Below are positions 17,858 through 26,581 of a DNA stretch of 64,000 nucleotides, in pieces. The stretch comes from an uncultured Nitrospira sp. (GTDB lineage: Bacteria; Nitrospirota; Nitrospiria; Nitrospirales; Nitrospiraceae). Numbering within the stretch: position 1 is the first letter of the stretch; every line of letters starts with the position of its first letter. The DNA is taken from the NCBI GenBank assembly GCA_902500805.1, contig CABVSA010000007.1:1-64000 (forward strand). Direction: 5' to 3'. The position numbers and the translations under genes were made by a program. Under the pieces are notes generated by a model, which did no database searches, had not been told where the DNA came from, and was given only the letters and a program-made list of their open reading frames with translations.

Positions 17858-19033
17858 TTATTGAGGACGGGGAGGAGTCGACTCCATATTGACGGCAACC
17901 CAAGGAACGGCAGTCACCGGTGCCCCAGGGCCGATCTTCATGATCCCATTGACGACCACCCGATCACCGGCATTCAGGCCGTGATCGATGAGCCACTGGT
18001 TCCCCTTCCAATCCGATGCCACGACGTCTCGAATCTCGATCTTTTCCTCACGGTTCACCACGAACACAAACGGACCCTGAGGCCCCTGCAACACCGAGCG
18101 CTGCGGGATGAGGACCGCGTTCGCCTTCGTATCGCCCGTGAATCGGACCTTCACAAATTGCCCTGGCAGAATGATCCGATCGGGATTCGGAAAGGTGATC
18201 CGCGTTTGGCGCGTACTCGTTTCCGCCCGCAAGCCCGGCTCCAGGAGATCGAGGACGCCTTCCTGAGTATAGACCGTCCCATCCATGAGGGTGAGCCGTC
18301 CTCGCAGTTGGTAGTCTCCCGGATGTGTAATGCGCTTCGCTTCAATGTCCCGCCGGCGTTTCAGAATGAACGTCTCCGGCACATTCACGACCACGTACAT
18401 GGGGTCGACCCGATGGATCGTGGTCAAGAGATCGGTCTGCGCCGAGACCAACCGCCCTTCATAGTACCGGCTGCGTTCGATAATGCCGCTGATCGGCGCA
18501 GTGATAAGTGTGTTGTCCAAGTCGAATTGGGCCTTGATGAGGTCAGCCTTCGCCCCTTCCAGGGCCGCATGGGCGGATAACTCTTGCGCGATGGCATCAT
18601 CGACATCCTTTTGGCTCACCGCCTGCTCAGCGAGCAACGGCTTTACCCTGGCCAAATCCTGTCTGGCCTGGACGCCACGCGCCTCCGCCTGTGCGATCTT
18701 GGCCTTGGCACTGGCGACTGCCGCTCTAAAGGGCACCGGATCGATTTGATAGAGCCGCTCCCCTTTTTTTACATCTCGGCCTTCAGGATAGAGCACCGCC
18801 TTCAAAATCCCCGTGACTTGCGATCGAATCTCAACCGGACGGGAGGCTTCTGCTCGACCGATAAACTCCGGTTCATCGGGAACAACTTGGGTTTGAACCG
18901 TGACGACTTCCACTTGAGGCACCGGCTGCGCCGGCATTGAACCGGCCTCCTGTTTACAGCCAGTCGACAACGCGATCACCGCAAAGACAAGACAGGAGGA
19001 GAGTTGTGGTATGATCCGACGCTCTATCTGCAT
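17858..19033 (-). CDS. RND efflux membrane fusion protein (AcrA/MexA family)
   Basis: The 391-residue periplasmic adaptor is lipid-anchored, with the signal peptide ending in LSTGC. It has the usual hairpin order: a beta-barrel start PVEIRSQVTGILKAVLYPEG(R)DVKKGERLYQIDP, a lipoyl half-motif, a coiled-coil of about 70 residues rich in Ala/Gln, the second lipoyl half NTLITAPISGIIERSRYYEGRLV, and the beta-barrel and membrane-proximal domains. The ATG at 19033 follows GGTAGGG; the frame opens at 19054 with an extra ATG. No dedicated regulator gene is adjacent, so control of this pump is not visible here. Confidence 0.93.
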   Translation of the reverse strand: MQIERRIIPQLSSCLVFAVIALSTGCKQEAGSMPAQPVPQVEVVTVQTQVVPDEPEFIGRAEASRPVEIRSQVTGILKAVLYPEGRDVKKGERLYQIDPVPFRAAVASAKAKIAQAEARGVQARQDLARVKPLLAEQAVSQKDVDDAIAQELSAHAALEGAKADLIKAQFDLDNTLITAPISGIIERSRYYEGRLVSAQTDLLTTIHRVDPMYVVVNVPETFILKRRRDIEAKRITHPGDYQLRGRLTLMDGTVYTQEGVLDLLEPGLRAETSTRQTRITFPNPDRIILPGQFVKVRFTGDTKANAVLIPQRSVLQGPQGPFVFVVNREEKIEIRDVVASDWKGNQWLIDHGLNAGDRVVVNGIMKIGPGAPVTAVPWVAVNMESTPPRPQ

Positions 19034-19190
19034 GTTCCCTACCTTATACTTCATTCCGTAACAGTTTCGCGGAAAGACAAACGAAGCATTGTACCCAGAG
19101 CCTTATAACGGCGGCAAGCCTAAGCCAGACAAGCCTCTGCGCCGATCGCTAGCATGACAAAGAACCCGGCATCACAATCCTGCTGCACAA

Positions 19191-19511
19191 TCAGGACAAC
19201 CTCTTGCTCCCGTGCGGCCCTTCGCACGCAGTCCGACGGACCTTCGTAATGTCCTCGACCAGGCACCGGGTCAAGCAACCGGAGGCCCGGAGTTCTACTC
19301 CCTGCTGCCACAACTGAGCCAAGAGCGCCTTGCCCTCAGCATCAACAAATGTCACACCAGTTAAATCAATCATGGTACAGCGCTGCTGAGGTTCAAGTAC
19401 TCGTCGGCAATAGGTCCTGAGCTCCTCGACCCAGGGACCCGCAAGACGCCCTTCAATGACGAGAGACACTCCCTCTGACGCTTGGCTCTGCTGACCGGTG
19501 ATCTTTAGCAT
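19191..19511 (-). CDS. STAS domain protein (anti-sigma-antagonist-like)
   Basis: The 106-residue protein is a single STAS domain: SLVIEGRLAGPWVEELR, then CTMIDLTGVTFVDAEGKALLAQLWQQGVELRA. Asp at the position of the phospho-acceptor Ser (FVDAEG instead of DSxG) suggests that it is not regulated by phosphorylation like SpoIIAA. The C-terminal CLVEDI is typical. Start: the ATG at 19511 gives a complete domain; the longer frame to 19622 runs into the zinc-ribbon gene. It begins four bases after that gene's stop and is probably cotranscribed. Confidence 0.8.
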   Translation of the reverse strand: MLKITGQQSQASEGVSLVIEGRLAGPWVEELRTYCRRVLEPQQRCTMIDLTGVTFVDAEGKALLAQLWQQGVELRASGCLTRCLVEDITKVRRTACEGPHGSKRLS

Positions 19512-19515
19512 GGGT

Positions 19516-19776
19516 TCATCTCGCAAACAATCGTTCCTTCTCGCTTCGCACCAGGTCACATCCCAATTGTGCTCGGCGATTCTGTAAGATGACCGGATCA
19601 ATGACTTCTCCGCATTGCACACAACGTTTGACCTGAAAATCGACGTGAGCCCTGCCCATCATGGAATTAAAAGACTCCTCAATCACCATGAGACCCGCAC
19701 ATCTACTACAACATACGGTCTCCGCTGGTGCCTTCCGCCCTGTCAGCCTTTTTGCCGATAATCCCGTCGTCGCCAT
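19516..19776 (-). CDS. Small zinc-ribbon protein of unknown function
   Basis: The 86-residue protein carries two Cys-x2-Cys pairs, CSRCAG near residue 23 and CVQCGE near residue 52, which probably bind one zinc ion. Between them lies a basic, mostly beta segment. The C-terminus (RRAQLGCDLVRSEKER) is charged. No family is recognised, but such proteins are often found beside regulators. The ATG has AAGGAAGG upstream. It is the first gene of a two-gene unit with the STAS protein. Confidence 0.65.
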   Translation of the reverse strand: MATTGLSAKRLTGRKAPAETVCCSRCAGLMVIEESFNSMMGRAHVDFQVKRCVQCGEVIDPVILQNRRAQLGCDLVRSEKERLFAR

Positions 19777-19940
19777 GATCGACCTTCCTTGCGTAAGGGT
19801 CTGTCAATAGACATGGCAATATCCATTCCAAGACAGTATAGAAGGTGCAACCTTGTCCAACCTGTTGAAATTATGATGAAGCTTGTCTGAAGAAAATTAG
19901 CGCTGTGGGGAGGAGAGCTCGGATGATCTGCCGACCTGGC

Positions 19941-19970
19941 GGCACGCTGCCGAACAATCGGCAACGTGCC
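19941..19970. terminator. Long hairpin downstream of the secreted-protein gene
   Basis: Arms GGCACGCTGCCGA and TCGGCAACGTGCC pair over 13 bases with one mismatch around an ACAA tetraloop. It lies ten bases beyond the stop of the minus-strand gene at 19981. No U-run follows, so it may protect the mRNA end as much as terminate. Confidence 0.55.
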
Positions 19971-19980
19971 TGACATGATC

Positions 19981-20514
19981 CTAAGGTAATGTATATGTCA
20001 AGTTCGGCCAGACTGCATACCCGATCGCTTGGCCGTTTTTTCCTTCCTGCAATTCAAAGATGATGCTGGTCTGGAAAGGGGTGGTTCCAGACATACCCGT
20101 GAATCCACCAGATCCGCCTGTAAACGTAAAATCGCCCACACATTCTTTTAGGTTCCCTGCACACTTCCAATGAGCATACCCGACGTCCTTGCCTTCATGC
20201 GCCACCATCGTGCATAGCCCTTCAATCGCCTGAGAGTCTTTGCTTCGGTTCATGTTCACGCGCACCGGGCAAGCCAGTTTCGATGAATGTACCACCATCT
20301 TGCCGCCGTCTTTATGACGGGAGATGAGGACTCCCTTCACGATTCCATTCACAACCTGTTCACCATTCCCAAGTTCCAAGAACTCGCCGGTGCCGCTCCA
20401 GCTTGAGCTGGAATCTCCTGCCTCAACAGTTTTTCCATAGGCCAAAGACCCCGCGCCTTGACCAAGCAAGAACGCCATACCAACCGCACACAATAAGTAA
20501 TTGATTCTGCTCAC
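19981..20514 (-). CDS. Secreted protein of unknown function
   Basis: The 177-residue product has a cleavable signal peptide (hydrophobic stretch at 7-23, likely cleavage after AYG). The mature part is rich in Gly, Ser and Thr and looks all-beta, with four Cys residues that could form two disulfides in the periplasm (CPVRV, GLCTM, WKCAG, KECVG). A GGSGGFTGMSGTTPF stretch resembles the barrel-type proteins related to allene oxide cyclase, but this is a weak resemblance. The start is a GTG with AAAGGAG upstream. No operon partner. Confidence 0.7.
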   Translation of the reverse strand: MSRINYLLCAVGMAFLLGQGAGSLAYGKTVEAGDSSSSWSGTGEFLELGNGEQVVNGIVKGVLISRHKDGGKMVVHSSKLACPVRVNMNRSKDSQAIEGLCTMVAHEGKDVGYAHWKCAGNLKECVGDFTFTGGSGGFTGMSGTTPFQTSIIFELQEGKNGQAIGYAVWPNLTYTLP

Positions 20515-20770
20515 GTTTAACTCCTTTCCCGATTAGTGAACGACTTAACTGACACCAAATTTCCTTACTCGGTCTGATACCTGCTTATCCCGACAAGTGT
20601 CAACCATAAAATCAGCCGGGGGAGTATACCACGACCATCTGATACTCCGCTGCACTACTTGGCATTCTCTCCACACTGGATGGGACACCCGGTTTCATCT
20701 TGGCCTTCTTTATTCTCCTGTAATGGCTTGCGTGCCCCTGACCTGCTGTCGGAGGTTACTCGAGCCTGGA

Positions 20771-20995
20771 TTAAAGGCGCTGACCACGGGCCACCATACG
20801 AGCTATCTCATCGGCATTGCAGACATCTCCATTTTGAAGGTGAAGTTTCGATTGCGGTGTGAGCTTCGCCGGATGCCGAACGATTGCTGTTACCTCATGG
20901 CTTCGCTCCAACGCTTCCTGCAAGACGTCCGACCCTACAAAACCTGTGGTACCAATCAATGCGATTTTGATTTGTGCCCCTCCTTCATTCAACAC
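20771..20995 (-). pseudogene. Truncated NAD(P)-binding epimerase-like fragment
   Basis: The first about 65 residues match the start of NAD(P)H-binding Rossmann proteins of the YwnB/NmrA-like group: IKIALIGTTGFVGSDVLQEALERSHEVTAIVR, then LHLQNGDVCNADEIARMV. After ARGQRL the frame ends at a TAA. Intact members are about 200-215 residues, so two-thirds of the protein is missing. None of the three frames of the following 180 bases resumes the family sequence. It lies 24 bases after the broken aldehyde dehydrogenase and is probably a deletion remnant. Confidence 0.7.
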
Positions 20996-21019
20996 TCACG
21001 ACGTGGTACCGTCCGATTC

Positions 21020-22498
21020 TCAGAAAGGGTACTGCCGAGGTGTGTGCTGCACGGTGACCCACTGGGCAGTCGTGAACTCCTCGATAATCCAGTCACCGCC
21101 GAAGCGCCCGAGCCCGCTGTTCTTCTCACCACCGAATGGATTGTTCGCAAGATCATTGACGGGTTGATCGTTGATATGGGCCATGCCGACTTCCATTTTG
21201 AGCGCAAAGGCCAATCCTCGATTTTCATCCTTCGTGATGACGGCGCCGGTTAGTCCGGCGTCGGTATCATTGGCGACCCGCAAAGCTTCGGCTTCATTCC
21301 TCACCTTGATGATCGGCGCGACCGGGCCGAATATTTCCTCGCGCGCGATGGTCATGTTCATGGTCACGCCGGTAAACACATGCGGCGGAATCACCAATCC
21401 CTTTGGCTCCCCGCCTGCCATTTCCTTTGCGCCTTCCCTGCGGGCGGACTCAATATGCGCCATGATTCCCTGGCACTGCTGCTTGTTGATGATTGGTCCA
21501 ATGACGGTGTCCGGCTCCTTGGGATCGCCCACCTTGAGCTTCTTGACGCGATTCACAAACCTGTTCACGAACTCCTCATGAATCGATTCATGCACGATAA
21601 TGCGGTTGGCAATCATGCAGATCTGTCCCTGATTGATGAATTTTCAGAAGATGGCGGAATTTACTGCTACGTCTATATCGGCATCATCCAGGATGACGAG
21701 CGGACCATTCCCCCCGAGTTCAAGTGCGACCTTCTTGATGATCGGGCTTTTTATGCTGTTGATACCAATGTTGATGCCGACGGCGGTTGAACCCGTGAAC
21801 GAATTGAGTCTGGGAACCGGATGCAGGGCAAACAGGGTGCCGATCTCCGAGCCTGAGCCGACGACCACGTTGAACAGCCCAGCTGGCAGTCCAGCTTCTT
21901 CGTAAATCTTCGCCAGCATGAGGGCGCCAGTCACTGGCGTATCACTGGACGGCTTGAGGACCACCGCATTGCCGACGGCCAAGGCCGGTGCGATCGAACG
22001 GTTTGAGAGGTGCATCGCGAAGTCCCATGGGCTGATCACAGCGATCACGCCCAGCGGTTTCTTGTACACCCGGCATTCCTTGCCGGGAACATTGCTCGGC
22101 ATAATATGGCCGACCACGCGGTAGGGCGCGGCCACGGCCTGCTCCATGATATCGACGACCGCTTGCCATTCGATCTCAGTCTTGATACGGACGCTACCCG
22201 ACTCGCGAATCAACCAATCGACTATTTCATCCTTCCGCGCCCTGACGATCGCATAAGCATTTCGCAGAACCTGTGCTCGCTCGCCCGGCGTCGTGGCAGC
22301 CCACCCGCGTTGAGCCCTCTTGGCCGAGTCAAATGCCAGGTCCAGATCGCCTTCGCTAGCACCCGGGATTTCCGCCAACACACTATCATCATATGGATCA
22401 AGGACCCGTATCGTGCGAGAAGAACGGCCCGTTACCCATCGGCCATTGATATACAGCTTGTCGTACCCGCTATAACGTGCAGGCGCGTGGGTGCTCAT
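21020..22498 (-). pseudogene. NAD-dependent aldehyde dehydrogenase interrupted by one in-frame TGA
   Basis: One continuous frame would encode an aldehyde dehydrogenase of about 492 residues, close to benzaldehyde and vanillin dehydrogenases. It includes the N-terminal YINGRWV, the NAD-binding SPWDFAM and FTGSTAVG, the Glu motif ALELGGN, and the C-terminal NPFGGEKNSGLGRFGG. A TGA at 21644-21646 interrupts it between AVNSAIF and KFINQGQICM, where relatives have Gly; GGA to TGA is the simplest explanation. The catalytic Cys (about residue 294) lies after the stop and before the first possible restart, so neither half would be active. The ATG at 22498 has AGGAGG upstream. Its place after the alcohol dehydrogenase suggests it once oxidised 4-hydroxybenzaldehyde to the acid. 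Confidence 0.85.
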
Positions 22499-22544
22499 GT
22501 GACTCGCCCTCCTGTGAGACCACGTGGATCAACGGCGCGGGTGG

Positions 22545-23663
22545 TCATGCCCCCATACGGACAATCGGTTTGATCGTGATACCTCTCTCGCTGTCCTCCG
22601 CCGCCTGATTGATCTGTTCGAGGCTATAGAACTTCACCAATCTGTCGAAAGGAAATCGGCCCTGCTGATACAGTTCGACGAGGCTCGGGATGAAAATGTC
22701 AGGGATACTGTCCCCCTCGACGATCCCCATAATCCGCTTGCCGGTGGTCATGACCCCGTTCACATCGAAGCTGGCTTCGGTACCGAGCGCTGGAGCCCCG
22801 ACGATACCGCACGTTCCTTTGATCGCTAAGGCATCGATGGCCTGGCGAAGCACAGCAGGCCGGCCGCTCGATTCCAACGTGAAATCGGCACCCCCGCCCG
22901 TGATCTTGCGCACGGCTTCAATCGGATCGGTCTCGCGACTGTTCACAGTATGGGTCGCGCCCAATTCCTTGGCCCGTTCAAGACGCGAGGGGACGACATC
23001 AGCCGCGATAATGGTGGTGGCGCCGGCAACACGTGCGGCCATCACGGCGCTCAAGCCGACGGCTCCGCCACCGAAGGCTGCGAAGCTGCTGCCAGGCCGA
23101 ACCTTCAACGCATTCATGACGGCGCCGGCACCGGTTTGAATCCCACAGCCGAGCGGGCCGAGAAGTTCCAACGGCGCTTCCGTCGGAACCTTGACAACGT
23201 TGCGTTCGTGGGCGAGCGCATAGCTGCCGAATGACGACTGGCCAAAGAAATGGTCATGGATCGCTCCCTGGCTATCGTGGGTCGCGGTACTTCCGTCCTC
23301 TCGCGCTCCGCCGAAATTCAGCGCGTAGAAATTTGCACAGTAGGTCAAGCCCCCACTCAGACAAGGTCGACAATGCCCGCACCACATGTAGGTCAGTACG
23401 ACATGGTCGCCCGGCGCAAGTTTTTTGACCGCGCTGCCGACGCGCTCGACGACGCCGGCCCCTTCGTGTCCGAGTACAACCGGCATCGGTACCGCGTACA
23501 GCTGATCACGGGCGACCATGTCGGTATGGCACATGCCGGTCGCGACGATCTGGACCAACACCTCGTCAGGGCGTGGTTCTTCCAAGCTCAGCGTTTTGAT
23601 CTGAAATGGCCCGCCTTTCTTACGGACGACAGCGGCTTTGATTTGTCGTACCGGTGTATTCAT
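22545..23663 (-). CDS. Zinc-dependent aryl-alcohol dehydrogenase
   Basis: The 372-residue medium-chain dehydrogenase would interconvert an aromatic alcohol and its aldehyde with NAD. It shows the catalytic zinc site (TGMCHTD and [13 protein letters not shown]), the structural zinc site [15 protein letters not shown], and the Rossmann motif [16 protein letters not shown]. The insert after the structural zinc, and [13 protein letters not shown], are typical of benzyl-alcohol dehydrogenases such as XylB. It lies 27 bases downstream of the flavoprotein gene and 46 bases upstream of the broken aldehyde dehydrogenase. In the pathway it would act on 4-hydroxybenzyl alcohol, the first product of p-cresol hydroxylation. 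Confidence 0.9.
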   Translation of the reverse strand: MNTPVRQIKAAVVRKKGGPFQIKTLSLEEPRPDEVLVQIVATGMCHTDMVARDQLYAVPMPVVLGHEGAGVVERVGSAVKKLAPGDHVVLTYMWCGHCRPCLSGGLTYCANFYALNFGGAREDGSTATHDSQGAIHDHFFGQSSFGSYALAHERNVVKVPTEAPLELLGPLGCGIQTGAGAVMNALKVRPGSSFAAFGGGAVGLSAVMAARVAGATTIIAADVVPSRLERAKELGATHTVNSRETDPIEAVRKITGGGADFTLESSGRPAVLRQAIDALAIKGTCGIVGAPALGTEASFDVNGVMTTGKRIMGIVEGDSIPDIFIPSLVELYQQGRFPFDRLVKFYSLEQINQAAEDSERGITIKPIVRMGA

Positions 23664-23690
23664 TATGATCTGCTCCTTGATGCCGTCGGT

Positions 23691-25235
23691 TTACCGAATC
23701 CCTGATTTCCCTGGCGCCAGAATCCCGTTAGGGTCAAGCGCCTTCTTGAGCATCTTGTGGACGTGCCGTTGCACCGGTCCATAGGTGTGCGCCACCTTGT
23801 CCATGAAGGCCGTATTCGTCCGATAGGAACCGTACCCCTCAGCCGAGAAGGTCGAAATCAGTTCATCGAAGCATTGGTAGGCCGCCTTGGTCATAGCTGG
23901 ATCTGTCCGGTCATAAAGCATGTCGATGATATGATGCATGTCTCGCATGCCGACGATGAATTCGCCTGTGTAATCCAGCCCGTATTTGGCGAGAATCCCC
24001 TTGGCAAGCCTCATCTGCTTGAGCGTTTCACTCCCACGCGCCTGCGAGACCGGCGCGAACCACAAGGAGCCACCGCCGCCACGCCAGTTGTAGAGATTGA
24101 ATTCCCTCATGTCCATGCCGCCGCGCATCAGGACGGCCCGATAGCCAAATTGAGGATCATCGCCGGCCTCCTGCTCCGTGATGAACGTAGCCTTGCCGGA
24201 TTTGCCGAAAGCTTCGGTCACGATTTTCCAATTCACGTCCACTTGTTCCTGCGTGCCATAAAGTGCGGCGGTGACGTTCCAGATTCCCATGTGATGGTCG
24301 CGCACGAGCTTACGAACCGCTTCATCTGAGATCGAGCCTGGCCCGGAAACATAGTCGCTCCGCTTGGCTTTCACCCCCGCCTCGTAGAGCGCGTGCGCGA
24401 TCACGCCTGAATTGGGAATGACGCCATTGAGGCGCATGGGACGCATAATCTCCACGATCTCCACGACATCGTCTTCGTCCTGATATTGAATCATGAACGG
24501 TTTGTACACCGGCGGCGCCGGCTGGAGCCAGAACCCAAACTTGGTCACGATTCCGTAATTCGACTGCGTGAAGATCCCATCCAGATAAGGCCCATACCCC
24601 CACTTGAAGGCCTGCCAGGTATTGGACTTTGGCAGCGAGCCCATCCCGGTGCGTAAGACCTCGCCGTTGGCCAGCACCACTTCCATCCCACAGGCATTCA
24701 TGAAATGCTCCCCGTAGGGGGTATAGCCGACGCCGCGGTCCAACGTATTGCCGGTCGGACCAGCAATGGCGGAGGGTGCCGGAAGGGACAGCCACAAAGG
24801 CAGCTGATGTTCCTGAAAGTAATCATACAGTTGCCGATAGGTCACCCCTGGTTCGACTAAGGCGTAACAAAGATCGGAATCAACCTCGAGAATGCGGTTC
24901 ATCCGATGTAGGTCAAGGACGACTTGGCCACGCTCCGCCGGAGCCGCTGAACCATAACCCAAATTCTTACCGGTCGAGATCGTCCAAATCGGAACCTTGT
25001 ACTTGTTGCAGATGGCCACGATCTTCTGGATCTGCTCGACGGTCGTGGCCATGATGGCTGCAGAGGGTGTGTGATTCGTCTCCGATACCGGCATCATTGT
25101 CTTCGTATAGGGTGCAAGCTGTTCGGCGCTCACAAGCACATTGGCCTCGCCCAAAACCCCACGAAATTCCTTCACGGCAGTATCGAAGATCTTTTCAGAC
25201 ACACCGTTCGGCAGTGCAATATATTTACTGGCCAT
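23691..25235 (-). CDS. pchF: p-Cresol methylhydroxylase flavoprotein subunit-like (VAO family)
   Basis: The 514-residue FAD protein belongs to the vanillyl-alcohol oxidase/p-cresol methylhydroxylase family, which oxidises the methyl or methylene carbon para to a phenolic OH. The N-terminal FAD-binding domain shows PIWTISTGKNLGYGSAAP and GPTGNTLDRGVGYTPYGEH; the substrate domain contains FNLYNWRGGGGSLWFAPVSQARGSE. Tyr382 in that segment matches, by position and context, the Tyr to which FAD is covalently bound in the Pseudomonas enzyme (Tyr384), rather than the His of vanillyl-alcohol oxidase. The C-terminus has EFIVGMRDMHHIIDMLYDRTD. Length is normal. A cytochrome subunit gene lies two genes upstream, as expected for the flavocytochrome form. 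Confidence 0.9.
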   Translation of the reverse strand: MASKYIALPNGVSEKIFDTAVKEFRGVLGEANVLVSAEQLAPYTKTMMPVSETNHTPSAAIMATTVEQIQKIVAICNKYKVPIWTISTGKNLGYGSAAPAERGQVVLDLHRMNRILEVDSDLCYALVEPGVTYRQLYDYFQEHQLPLWLSLPAPSAIAGPTGNTLDRGVGYTPYGEHFMNACGMEVVLANGEVLRTGMGSLPKSNTWQAFKWGYGPYLDGIFTQSNYGIVTKFGFWLQPAPPVYKPFMIQYQDEDDVVEIVEIMRPMRLNGVIPNSGVIAHALYEAGVKAKRSDYVSGPGSISDEAVRKLVRDHHMGIWNVTAALYGTQEQVDVNWKIVTEAFGKSGKATFITEQEAGDDPQFGYRAVLMRGGMDMREFNLYNWRGGGGSLWFAPVSQARGSETLKQMRLAKGILAKYGLDYTGEFIVGMRDMHHIIDMLYDRTDPAMTKAAYQCFDELISTFSAEGYGSYRTNTAFMDKVAHTYGPVQRHVHKMLKKALDPNGILAPGKSGIR

Positions 25236-25281
25236 GTCTTCTCCTCCCGGCTTGGGACTACTCAGCCTTTCTCAGTTTCTG

Positions 25282-26160
25282 CTAGAGATCCATCACAAAC
25301 GACACGAATCGTTCCAGCGAGTTCAACCGATCACCGGTCGGCGATTGCCGCACAAATGCACGGCTTGCACAAGATTCTCGAACGGAACCGGCTCCCAGGG
25401 CCGAGACAGTCACGGCAAAGCCCACGGACTCGACCCAGCCTCCTGACCGCCCCCTGACAGGCTCACGCATACAAGCTTGCAGAGAAATAGGCTCCCATCC
25501 CTTAATTGAAGATTGGCCGATCAACTTGCATCCGTCCATAAGGGAGAGCCCTGAGCTGTGGAGATGGATGGATTCCGATTCGGCCCACCGATATGATGAA
25601 AACCCCGGCGCAGACCAACCGGACAATATGGCTGTTTCCGTCGGAGCATGAAGAAAATCTTCCGTAATCGAGAATCTACCCTGGTGGTCGTCTAGCTGCG
25701 ACGCCAATACCCCTCCCACTCCGTGAGCGGGAGACGCGGTTGCCAAGGCATGGCGGAGAGAACAGGCACGGTCGAACAAGCACGCATGCGTGCCCATCGA
25801 GAAGAGTCGAACGCCAGCTGCACGAACCAGCTCAAGGAAGATCACTGCACTGGCATCGTCCATCATGGCGATCATCCTCGTCCCTCGGGACTGATCCAGC
25901 AGGGTGACCATCCGGTCCATGCCGGTTAACAACCCTCCTTTTAGTTTTACGGTTTGGAGCGCTTCATATGCCAGACTCGCACAGGCGGTGCCTGCACCGC
26001 TGGCGAAGGCTTCATCCGCGCCGGTGTCCCCTAATACCAACATGCACCGGCTGGGTCTTCGAGCAGGCTGGTCTGCGAACGTCCATGACGGAGCCCCCAG
26101 CGCCAGGAGAGCCCCGCTTGCCAACAAACCCTTCATCAAACTGCGGCGATCAACCTCCAT
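25282..26160 (-). CDS. Tat-exported protein of the p-cresol cluster (PchX-position ORF)
   Basis: The 292-residue product begins with a twin-arginine signal: DRRSLMKGLLASGALLALGAP, predicting folded export to the periplasm. No family is recognised in the mature part, which has several Asp- and Gly-rich segments (VLGDTGADEAFASGAGTACASLAYEAL, MMDDASAVIF). It sits between the cytochrome and flavoprotein genes with short gaps (14 and 46 bases). In Pseudomonas pch operons an uncharacterised gene called pchX occupies this place; whether the two are related needs alignment. Being exported, it may help assemble or insert cofactors into the periplasmic flavocytochrome. The ATG has AAGGAGG upstream. Confidence 0.65.
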   Translation of the reverse strand: MEVDRRSLMKGLLASGALLALGAPSWTFADQPARRPSRCMLVLGDTGADEAFASGAGTACASLAYEALQTVKLKGGLLTGMDRMVTLLDQSRGTRMIAMMDDASAVIFLELVRAAGVRLFSMGTHACLFDRACSLRHALATASPAHGVGGVLASQLDDHQGRFSITEDFLHAPTETAILSGWSAPGFSSYRWAESESIHLHSSGLSLMDGCKLIGQSSIKGWEPISLQACMREPVRGRSGGWVESVGFAVTVSALGAGSVRESCASRAFVRQSPTGDRLNSLERFVSFVMDL

Positions 26161-26174
26161 AGCGTATTCCCTCC

Positions 26175-26507
26175 TTACTTGGCACCAGCCGATTTCGACA
26201 CGTACTCGGAGAGTTGTTCCAATGAATGGTCATCGATTTCAGAAGCACGGAAGGCCGGCATAGCCCGACTGCCGTTTCGCACGATCAAGCGGATATACAA
26301 GGGATCAAGCTCACGACCACGCAGTATCGGCCCGACTGAGGTTTCATGACACAACGCACAGATCTTCGTATAGACCTCAGCGCCATCTTTCCAGGTGAAT
26401 CCTGTCTGCGGGACTTCTTGCTGGTCGGCTCCCAGCACGCCCGTATGGCTTGCCATCACGCTGAGTGCTGACATGAAACCCACGCATGCCATCCATGTTG
26501 CCTTCAT
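26175..26507 (-). CDS. pchC: p-Cresol methylhydroxylase cytochrome c subunit-like
   Basis: The 110-residue exported c-type cytochrome has a signal peptide (MKATWMACVGFMSALSVMAS...), one haem site CALCH at residues 50-54, and a probable axial Met in NGSRAMPAF at about residue 83. The segment GPILRGRELDPLYIRLIVRNGSRAMPAF is very close to the small cytochrome subunit of p-cresol methylhydroxylase, which accepts electrons from the flavoprotein and passes them to a soluble carrier. The ATG at 26507 is set by a GAGGAGG ribosome site; the longer frame to 26537 is not needed. First of the pch genes in transcription order. Confidence 0.87.
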   Translation of the reverse strand: MKATWMACVGFMSALSVMASHTGVLGADQQEVPQTGFTWKDGAEVYTKICALCHETSVGPILRGRELDPLYIRLIVRNGSRAMPAFRASEIDDHSLEQLSEYVSKSAGAK

Positions 26508-26581
26508 GAGGACCTCCTCGTTCAACCTCCCGTCCATAGACTACTTATCCCGCGAGCGGCCTCGACGCCCCTCGTTGCCTC

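Noticed and set aside
21644..21646. TGA as selenocysteine codon in the aldehyde dehydrogenase
   Set aside because: The position is normally Gly, not the catalytic Cys, and no SECIS-like hairpin is evident just downstream.
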